Assembly (NCBI RefSeq): GCF_964340395.1
Contig: NC_135566.1
Location: forward strand, 20,292,797 to 20,356,796
Origin: Glandiceps talaboti
Lineage: Eukaryota > Hemichordata > Enteropneusta > Spengelidae
Direction of reading: 5' to 3'
Length of the DNA: 64,000 bases
In this document: in pieces, positions 35,501-46,899 of the stretch
How the letters are laid out: the number at the start of each line of letters is the position of its first letter
Numbering within the stretch: the first letter of the stretch is position 1
Program-made: the position numbers and the translations under genes
Notes under the pieces: model-generated
Databases searched by the model: none
Told to the model about the DNA's origin: nothing
Seen by the model: only the letters and a program-made list of their open reading frames with translations

Positions 35501-38500
35501 CCCAGCTAAAACATTTCTTCCCTGTAACTTGGTATAGAGGTCTAGCTAGCTCTGCAAAATTCTTAATAAATGTTCTATGATAGTTCGCTAGCCCTACAAA
35601 TCTTTCTACTTCCTTTGAGCTTTTGGGGGTTGGCCATTGCGTTATAGCATGAATAGAGTCTTCCTCTAACTCCATCCCCCCATCTCTAACAGTACGTCCT
35701 AAAAAGACTATCTGTTTTTGGAATAGATCACATTTCCTCGGTTTCAACTTGATCTGGTAGAGTCTCAGCCTATCAAATACAGTTCTTAGGTTGATTAGTT
35801 GATCTGTAAAACTAGTCCCTAGAACAAGTATATCATCTATAAATGCTAGCACAGTATTCCACGTTAGGCCTCTTAACACTAAGTTAATTACCCTTGAGAA
35901 AGTAGCAGGAGCATTACATAGACCAAAAGGCATTCTATTGAACTCATATAGGCCATATTTGGTTATAAAAGCTGTTTTCTTTTGGTCAGATTTATTGATC
36001 TTAATTTGCCAATAGGCAGAATTGGCATCTAACTTAGAAAACCATGTGTGACCTGCTAGGGTGTCTTTACACTCTTCTACTAAGGGTAAGGGATAGACAT
36101 CTTTAACTGTGTTAGTGTTAAGTGCACGGTAGTCCACACACCAACGAACACTACCATCACGCTTTCTAATGAGAACGGGAGCTGAAGCCCAACTAGCAGT
36201 AGACGGTTTGATAACACCTGCATCTAACATTTTCTGTAAGTGATTTTCCTCTTCATTTGCAAAATGGATAGGGGTTCTCCTTATTCGTTGTTTAATTGGA
36301 TGAGAATCCCCTGTATTTATTTCATGTTCTATAGTTGTAAAATTACCAAGATCGTACTCAGTTTTTGCAAATATATCTTGGTACTCGCAAAGGAGATTTT
36401 TCACTTGCTCAGTTTCAACCTCATTTAAATTTACGCTAGATCTTTCTAGTAAATCCGTTAAATATGCAGGTATTTTATCCTTGTCCGCCACCTGTGGATG
36501 TGTCAATTTGTCCTCGACATCCTGGTTGCTCGGTTGAGAGCTAGGAGTGTCGCTGGCATTTCGACTCATCATGCTTACCCTGGGGTCCTTTACAGTACCG
36601 TTGGTGTGGGTAACTGCAACTGACTCGCTGGCTTGGGCTATCACCTTACCTTTTCTCAAAAGTACAGGATAGTTTGTGGGGTTTAGGATACATACTCTAG
36701 GAGTGGTGCCCCCTGAATGTAGGGTTCTGGGTACCATAACTCTAAGTTTATCCACTTGCTCTATAACGTAATCTACCATGGGCTTATCAATAGAACATGG
36801 CAGTCTTACTACAGTGTGTGGTGGAATTTTCGCTTTAGTTACCATGGTTACCCTAGAGACTTTGGGGGGTCCCCTATTGGACTGTGTAGTCATTTGTAAT
36901 TTCTCATTTCCTATGTTAAGTGTACTTTTAAATAAGTCTAGGCTAGCCTTGTTTGATTTTAGAAAATCTAAACCCAGAAGCATGTTATCTGCAATGGGGG
37001 CCACATAAACTTGTTGTTTGTACACCTCCATTCCCAACCTGATACAGACCGGGCCCACTAAAAAACCTTTCATTTTCATTTCTCGTCCAGCTGTCTGCAT
37101 GGTAATCGGTTTAATAGAGGGGGGTTTTGCATCCAATTGATCATAGAGTTTGTCTGAAATTATAGTTACCTCTGAGGCGGTATCTATCACTGCCTGTGTT
37201 CCATGTCCTTCAATCGTAAGTGGGACACTCAGCATGGAACCAGACTGTAGTTGGCAGATGACTACTTCCTCATCAGCATCTATGTACAGTGGGGGTTTGA
37301 CTGGTAATTCAGTCAAATGGGGTCGGCCATTTTCATTCGGGGTCAGCCCAGGGCCTACTGAGTTGACCCGTGTTTGTTTAACGAGTTCTCAAAGGTCACA
37401 CCCTTCCCATGGGGTCTGGGAGAGAGATTAGGGCAATCCCTTCTGAAATGTCCTACTTTACCACACAGAAAACACTTGTCGGATTTAGGGGATGGTGAAC
37501 GACTGTATGTCCGTTTTTGAGTGGTGGCCATCATATAACTCTTCATTTCCTTCGCAAAGCTATCAAATTTAGAGCTTAAGTTAGCAACATGTAACTCTAG
37601 ACGTGACATTCTGTCTTCCATTATTTTGTATCCGGAGTCAACTTGAGTGGATGGACGTTTATTGTGACTAAAGTTAGGTGGGGGTGGCCCAGTACTAGTG
37701 GTAGTGGCTTGCACTGCAACTATGTTATAGTCAGATTCGTCTTCTGGCCTTGTACACCTAACTTGAGTACGGGCGGGTTTAGTGTCACCAGATATGGCGG
37801 CTGCATTAAATTGGAACCATCTAATTTTATCAATAGCCTCCTCAATATTTGCTGGATGTTGATTAATTGCATATTGACTAGCCTTTTTCTCAATGCACCC
37901 ATGACAAAATCTGATAGCGGCTTGCCTGTCTGTATTTGCCTCTGACCCATAACTGAAGGCGAAAGTGGCTAGGCCCTGTATTCTATCTGCCCAGTTTTGT
38001 AAACTTTCATCAGGCCGCTGAGTACTTTGCCAAAAGTTCATTTGTGCCGTTTCGGGGAGTTCTTGGTGACCGAATCGTTTTGCAAATCTAGCTATTAGAT
38101 CGAAATAGTCTATGTCACCATACCTTTCGATTACATTAGCATAATATGTACTGGCTGGTCCCGTGAGACACCAACACAACTGATTCCTTCTTTCTTTTGA
38201 GTTCCACCCTACTTCATCAGCATATCTTGAGAATTTAATGTGAAATATTCTCCATTCTTCCTCACCACTATACATAAGGGTCTTGGGGATATTGTGAGAT
38301 AAAGAATAACGCTCATGTCTAGTGTAGGGGGGTGATTTATAGGACTTTTCATGTTCCGGGCTTTGGTCATACTCGGGTGATAGGGGGGGTTGTGAGGAGA
38401 AATGTTCAGGACCCTGGGGTCTATAATAATTTGGTTTACTATAGGTAGGTTCCAGGCTATCCGGTTTATCTCTAATTTTTCTCACTTCCCGTCTATCCCT

Positions 38501-41500
38501 ACCCCCTGTATCCACATTTTCTCGGGTATTACTCTGTTCTATCCTCACTGGTGTCTTTTTCCTATATGGTTTACTCATAGATTTAGGTTGCTCAGGTTGG
38601 TATCTGGTGCCATATTTTGGTTTTACCCCCTCCGGTGTTTGAAGTAGGCCAAAATTAGCTGCCAATGTTCTTTTGGTGCGTGGGGTTTCTATGGAGGGTT
38701 CCTCTTTTGCCGCTATTCCATGAGGAACATTTAGACTACGATTATATTGATCATATTTTGTATCTATATATTCCTCAGTGTCAGATCTATGCTTTGTTGA
38801 AGGTTGTTTGACATATCCACCCTCTATTAAATGGGAAACCCTTTCTATTACCTCCTCTGTTGTTCGTGGGGTTGGAGGTTTTTTGGGAATTGCACCCATT
38901 ACCTCTGGTTTGGGTTGTCCATACTCTAAGTATTCTCTGTCTGGTAAGTTATCATGGGGAGTTTGGGTTGCGTGAGTAACTGAAGTTTTCACAGGGTTTG
39001 TTAACATCTCTTCCCCATAGCTCGGTCCGGTAGCTATATCACTACCATCCTCACCGGGGAGAGGTGTAAAGCTTACCCTTTCTACAAATTCAGGGGATGA
39101 CTTCAGATATGGAATTTCCGCTAGGTTTTCTATTGTTATATTCCCATACTTTTCCCTAAGTTTCAATATGGCTTCTGCGGATTTGGGACCAATCCCAGGA
39201 ATTTGTTGTAATTCTTCCTCTGTACAATTGTTGATATTAACTGTAGCCATATCTCACGTTAGAACTAATAACTGCCTTGTACTACACAACAATAGTTAAC
39301 AGTAAGACAATCTTCTAGAGTTGAGACGTGTTTAAACGTGTACGCGACAATATACAATTAGTATATGGAAATATGCAAGGGTAGTTTCTAAGTGGGTACT
39401 AATATTCAACAGAGGTACACTAAATACACTTTCTATCTCCTACTGTACTCGCGAAGTAGAAATTGATATTTCCCAGTGACTTGTGGAATTATAACCTGCA
39501 CAACTAATACGGAGCAGTGTTTACAATAATTATTGTGTCCCCTGTCCCGTACCGAAGATACAAAAATTAATCTGGGGTTTTTAATCCAAAGTCAGCAACA
39601 CCTTGCAGACCTTCAGTCTAGGTTCCTAGCCTTTTTGTAAGTTATTTGAAATTTACTATTTTTCTATTTTGTTTCTACTAGCTGGTGTTAACACTCTAAG
39701 TCCTTAACATAAATTACGTAACCTAGCTATGCCTACACACACGTATTTTACACAAAGGCGTGGTGCGCCCTCGCGTAGGGTGTGCTTTATTTTGTAAAGC
39801 TGGCCCACGACTTGGCTACACCACACAAAAAAAATTTACTAAACCTACTTTATAAATTGAAGACGTGGTGTGCTCTCGCGTAGGGGTCGGCCTATTTTTT
39901 AAAGCTCTACCCCACGACTTGGCAACACCACACAAAGAAAAATTTGTAGTCCCTAACTAATTGATTCGAACGCGTGGTGCACTTTGTAGGGGCCTGCCCA
40001 ATTGGTAAGCTCTACCCCACAATTCCGTGTCACCACACAAAAAAAATTACTATGAACTCTAATTTACAAAACGGTTTCAACAAAAATAAAACTGTCCTAT
40101 GCACCAACTATTGTAGAATTTTTTAGGACCAAAAACGAAGAACAGATAAGCACTACACAGCGTCAAACTGACTTTGCCCCAATTTTCAGTTTCGTACCCA
40201 CTAACAGGTGGAACGGACGCTATGCATAAATTAACAAGCACATGGAAACTGAAAACCACAAACCACTTTGAAAATCACAAAATACTAGGTCCACCAACAG
40301 AAATATGCAACACCAAACAATTCTAAATGAAAACTGGTAATTCACCGTGTACTAGTGTGGAGCCACCCGGGTTTTGACTTTTTGGTTGGCCCCTCCGTCA
40401 ATTATCAAATTCAAGATGGCGTTCCCACGCCAGTACAAGGAAGTTTACCACAACTAAAAGTTTGCAAAATTCTGAATAACCGCTCAGATACGGGAGCGAC
40501 TACGCCAATTGTTGTAATCAGTGCCGAGGTTATGTTGTCTTACCTGAACTGACTATCGTCAGGCTTGACAACTCTGTCTCTGCGATGTGGCTGTGTAGAT
40601 GCAGGCTTTAGTATACGATTTGGTATGACTTGCATCCACACTTTCTGTAATCCGTCCTACGGGATTCTCCAGGGTGATACGTTTATATACCAGTCAGCCC
40701 TCTATCGTTGGTGGCGTCCTGATGGGTTGTTCCATTATTGCTATAGTACGGTTTCCAGAGGGGCACTGGAAACCGTTCATACAACAATACAGTAACTGTT
40801 CAATCTTAGTATATCACACAGTAACTGTTCAATCTTAGTATACCATACAATAACTGTTCAATCTTAGTATATCATACAGTAACTGTTCAATCTTAGTATA
40901 TCATACAATAACTGTTCAATCTTAGTATACCATACAATAACTGTTCAATCTTAGTATATCATACAGTAACTGTTCAATCTTAGTATACCATACAGTAACT
41001 GTTCAATCTTAGTATACCATACAATAACTGTTCAATCTTAGTATATCATACAGTAACTGTTCAATCTTAGTATATCATACAATAACTGTTCAATCTTAGT
41101 ATACCATACAAAACTGTTCAATCTTAGTATATCATACAGTAACTGTTCAATCTTAGTATACCATACAGTAACTGTTCAATCTAAATATATCATACAGTAA
41201 CTGTTCAATCTAAATATATCATACAGTAACTGTTCAATCTTAGTATACCATACAGTAACTGTTCAATCTTAGTATACCATACAATAACTGTTCAATCTTA
41301 GTATATCATACAGTAACTGTTCAATCTTAGTATATCATACAATAACTGTTCAATCTTAGTATACCATACAATAACTGTTCAATCTTAGTATATCATACAG
41401 TAACTGTTCAATCTTAGTATACCATACAGTAACTGTTCAATCTTAGTATACCATACAATAACTGTTCAATCTTAGTATATCATACAGTAACTGTTCAATC

Positions 41501-44500
41501 TTAGTATACCATACAGTAACTGTTCAATCTTAGTATACCATACAATAACTGTTCAATCTTAGTATATCATACAGTAACTGTTCAATCTTAGTATATCATA
41601 CAATAACTGTTCAATCTTAGTATACCATACAAAACTGTTCAATCTTAGTATATCATACAGTAACTGTTCAATCTTAGTATATCATACAATAACTGTTCAA
41701 TCTTAGTATACCATACAATAACTGTTCAATCTTAGTATATCATACAGTAACTGTTCAATCTTAGTATACCATACAGTAACTGTTCAATCTTAGTATACCA
41801 TACAATAACTGTTCAATCTTAGTATATCATACAGTAACTGTTCAATCTTAGTATACCATACAGTAACTGTTCAATCTTAGTATACCATACAATAACTGTT
41901 CAATCTTAGTATATCATACAGTAACTGTTCAATCTTAGTATATCATACAATAACTGTTCAATCTTAGTATACCATACAAAACTGTTCAATCTTAGTATAT
42001 CATACAGTAACTGTTCAATCTTAGTATACCATACAGTAACTGTTCAATCTAAATATATCATACAGTAACTGTTCAATCTAAATATATCATACAGTAACTG
42101 TTCAATCTTAGTATACCATACAGTAACTGTTCAATCTTAGTATACCATACAATAACTGTTCAATCTTAGTATATCATACAGTAACTGTTCAATCTTAGTA
42201 TATCATACAATAACTGTTCAATCTTAGTATACCATACAATAACTGTTCAATCTTAGTATATCATACAGTAACTGTTCAATCTTAGTATACCATACAGTAA
42301 CTGTTCAATCTTAGTATACCATACAATAACTGTTCAATCTTAGTATATCATACAGTAACTGTTCAATCTTAGTATACCATACAGTAACTGTTCAATCTTA
42401 GTATACCATACAATAACTGTTCAATCTTAGTATATCATACAGTAACTGTTCAATCTTAGTATATCATACAATAACTGTTCAATCTTAGTATACCATACAA
42501 TAACTGTTCAATCTTAGTATATCATACAGTAACTGTTCAATCTTATTATACCATACAATAACTGTTCAATCTTAGTATACCATACAGTAACTGTTCAATC
42601 TTAGTATATCACACAGTAACTGTTCAATCTTAGTATACCATACAATAACTGTTTAATCTAAGTATATCATACAGTAACTGTCCAATCTTAGTATATCACA
42701 CAGTAACTGTTCAATCTTAGTATACCATACAGTAACTGTTCAATCTTAGTATATCATACAGTAACTGTTCAATCTTGGTATACCATACAGTAACTGTTCA
42801 ATCTTAGTATACCATACAGTAACTGTTCAATCTTAGTATACCATACAGTAACTGTTCAATCTTAGTATACCATACAGTAACTGTTCAATCTTAGTATACC
42901 ATACAGTAACTGTTCAATCTTAGTATATCACACAGTAACTGTTCAATCTTAGTATACCATACAATAACTGTTCAATCTTAGTATACCATACAGTAACTGT
43001 TCAATCTTAGTATATCATACAGTAACTGTTCAATCTTAGTATACCATACAGTAACAGTTCAATCTTAGTATACCATACAGTAACTGTTCAATCTTAGTAT
43101 ACCATACAGTAACTGTTCAATCTTAGTATACCATACAGTAACTGTTCAATCTTAGTATATCACACAGTAACTGTTCAATCTTAGTATACCATACAATAAC
43201 TGTTCAATCTTAGTATACCATACAGTAACTGTTCAATCTTAGTATATCATACAGTAACTGCTCAATCTTAGTATACCATACAGTAACTGTTCAATCTTAG
43301 TATACCATACAGTAACTGTTCAATCTTAGTATACCATACAGTAACTGTTCAATCTTAGTATACCATACAATAACTGTCCAATCTTAGTATACCATACAGT
43401 AACTGTTCAATCTTAGTATATCATACAGTAACTGTTTAATCTAAGTATATCATACAGTAACTGTTCAATCTTAGTATATCACACAGTAACTGCTCAATCT
43501 TAGTATACCACACAGTAACTGTTCAATCTTAGTATACCATACAATAACTGTTCAATCTTAGTATATCACACAGTAACTGCTCAATCTTAGCATACCACAC
43601 AGTAACTGTTCAATCTTAGTATATCATACAGTAACTGTTCAATCTTAGTATATCACACAGTAACTGCTCAATCTTAGTATACCACACAGTAACTGTTCAA
43701 TCTTAGTATACCATACAATAACTGTTCAATCTTAGTATATCATACAGTAACTGTTCAATCTTAGTATACAATACAGTAACTGGTCAATCTTAGTATCGTA
43801 TACCATACAGTAATTAACTGTTCAATCTTAGTATACCATACAGTAAGTGTTCAATCTTAGTATACCAGTCTGCACAAATAGCTTATTGAGTGTATCGACC
43901 AACCCTATGAAGTGTCAACGGTATGCCAATGTACACCACGATAGCATTATTGTCTCTCTTTTGTTATTGTTCATATTGTATGTGTAGACATAAGACCGTG
44001 TACGATGTTGATGCTCCACCAGAGAAGTGCTTAGATTTGGTACTCGATTTAGAAAAGCACGCCAAATTTGATAGTGCTATCAAAGAAATGAAATTGATTG
44101 AAACAGTAGAAGAGGTAAGAAGCGCATGGCATCCATCTATAGCTATGCCATTATTTTATTAAGTTGTCCAAGCTGTTCGCGAATGTTCGGGATGTTTTCG
44201 GTTTTCGGTTGCCACATGTCGTTAACTAATATAAACGTTTAATTGTTGTCGTAAAAGTACTGTCTCATTTAAGACAATGCGACCGTCGTTGCGTCTGCTG
44301 AAAAAATGTGGTGGTTTGGGCGAAACTAAGTTTAATTATGTTTAGATAATTGCAAACGAATCGATACAATGATGTAGTTTGATTCAGGCTTGCAACAGTA
44401 TTTGAACTATTCACACAGCTCAAACTATGGAATTGTATGTTTTGGATTATGTGAACAAAATTAATTAGTGGAGCTTTCATTCATTGCTCAATCTTATACA

Positions 44501-46801
44501 TGTAAATCTCTGTTCTAGACTGTCAATTTTGGGATATCTGCGCTTGTAAAGAATAGAATATAAATGAATAAATTTAAAGACATGTGGAGCAACTTGAACA
44601 TATTCGTTGACTCCCAGTTAAGGGAAAGGATACACTATGATTTACAAAATAGACGAGTTTGAGTTAACTTTCAGTACTACACCACACTATACCACACTAC
44701 ACCACACCACACCACACCACACCCAATACACCATGGCCCACACCACACTACACCACACCACACCACACCAAACGACACGACACCACACCACACCCAATAC
44801 ACCACACCACACCACACCACACCACACCACACCACAATCAAATCATATCAAATATCAAATTTACTAACACCTTGAAACGAACATTTGTTGTCAATTAAGT
44901 TAATAGATAGACATATGTTCAACTACAATCTGTAGAGTTTCAAATATTTGTTTTAAATAATTTTCTATTATTCATACATAATACTCTGCTATGTAGATCA
45001 TAGGAGTGGCAACAATAAAAAACGTTAAAATATGGATATACGTTTTCTCGTATGATATTTTTTGTCTTGCTTGTAAATGTTACAAGTGCTGTATGCATAT
45101 ACATTTATGAATAGAACGTTCCAGTTTGAAATTGGTAGCATACACCTGTGTCCTTCTGTTATTGCAGGACGTCATAATAATGCGCACTACGTCACCAAGT
45201 ATGATGGCTGGACTGATCTCACCACGTGACTTCATCGACATCTTAGGAGTGGATAGACAAGAGGGCAATAACCTCATTATTGCATATTGTAAGTGCATAA
45301 CTCATGGCGAAAGCAAAACGGGGGACAGTGGCCATAGTCCAGATAATGGAAGATAAGGCGATAGTGATGAGGGACACGTCATATAAACATTGTATTGTCA
45401 GTTTATTTCTCAAAAGAATATGTTCATGAATCGATCGTCTGTACATCATCATTTACTGTCTTGTAACCATTTAATTACAGATTGTAGCGCTGAACATCAA
45501 AACTATCCACAACAGAAAGGCTTCGTTCGGGGAACTAACTACCCCTCTGCCATTTTTCTAAGGGCTGCTGATGGGTAAGTTTCCGATCATATGCATTTGA
45601 CATGCAAACTTTCAAAGCTGAAGTTCATGTTTGTATGTAGATCACATCATATGTCATATCTGTTATCTTGTCTACGAGCATACATTATGGATAGATGAAT
45701 GTAGATGTAGATATAGACAGTCAATTGATATATTATGGATAGATGAATGTAGATATAGACAGTCAATTGATACATTATGGATAGATGAATGTAGATATAG
45801 ACAGTCAATTGATATATTATGGATAAATGAATGTAGATATAGACAGTCAATTGATATATTATGGATAGATGAATGTAGATATAGACAGTCAATTGATATA
45901 TTATGGATAGATGAATATAGATATAGACAGTCAATTGATACATTATGGATAGATGAATGTAGATATAGACAGTCAATTGTTACATTATGGATAGATGAAT
46001 ATAGATATAGACAGTCAATTGATACATTATGGATAGATGAATGTAGATATAGACAGTCAATTGATATATTATGGATAGATGAATGTAGATATAGACAGTC
46101 AATTGATATATTATGGATAGATGAATATAGATATAGACAGTCAATTGATAAATTATGGATAGATGAATGTAGATATAGACAGTCAATTGATATATTATGG
46201 ATAGATGAATGTAGATATAGACAGTCAATTGATATATTATGGATAGATGAATATAGATATAGACAGTCAATTGATATATTATGGATAGATGAATGTAGAT
46301 ATAGAGTCAATTGATAAATTATGGATAGATGAATGTAGATATAGACAGTCAATTGATATATTATGGATAGATGAATGTAGATATAGACAGTCAATTGATA
46401 TATTATGGATAGATGAATGTAGATATAGACAGTCAATTGATATATTATGGATAGATGAATGTAGATATAGTCTATTGATACATTATGGATAGATGGATGT
46501 AGATATAGACAGTCAATTGACATATTATGGATAGATGGATGTAGATTTAGAGTCTATTGATACATTATGGATAGATGGATGTAGATATAGAGTCTATTGA
46601 TACATTATGGATAGATGGATGTAGATATAGACAGTCAATTGACATATTATGGATAGATGGATGTAGATATAGAGTCTATTGATACATTATGGATAGATGA
46701 ATGTAGATATAGAGTCGATTGATATATTATGGATAGATGGATGTAGATATAGACAGTCAATTGATATATCATGGATAGATGGATGTAGATATAGTGTCAA
46801 T

Positions 46802-46899
<98 letters not shown>

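Larger units (their letters stand above)
28503..40786 (-). mobile_element. Complete Ty3/Gypsy LTR retrotransposon with HhH-Gag, PHD-integrase and TatD ORF3
   Basis: A 12,284-bp element in minus orientation, bounded by 277-bp LTRs and by ATAC on both sides (28499-28502 and 40787-40790). Order in transcription: 5' LTR 40786-40510, tRNA-Ser type primer site 40507-40491, repeat-bearing leader, gag 39250-37355, pol to 33081, ORF3 to 29643, 3' untranslated region with duplicated segments, polypurine tract 28790-28780, 3' LTR 28779-28503. All three frames are open and the LTRs differ at one position, so the insertion is recent and may be active. It sits antisense in intron 2 of STARD gene B, inside a 29-bp minisatellite. 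Pol domain order places integrase after RNase H, as in Ty3/Gypsy. Confidence 0.95.

Noticed and set aside
30187-38975. Plus-strand ORFs of 60-190 codons
   Set aside because: Shadows of gag, pol and ORF3 of the Gypsy element on the minus strand.
40787-43880. CRISPR-like array of about 29-bp repeats
   Set aside because: Units are contiguous with no unique spacers, and the sequence is eukaryotic; it is a minisatellite.
45631-46523. Frames of 227 and 283 codons on opposite strands
   Set aside because: Both are the 42-bp minisatellite read in different frames; residues repeat every 14 positions and the segment is intronic.
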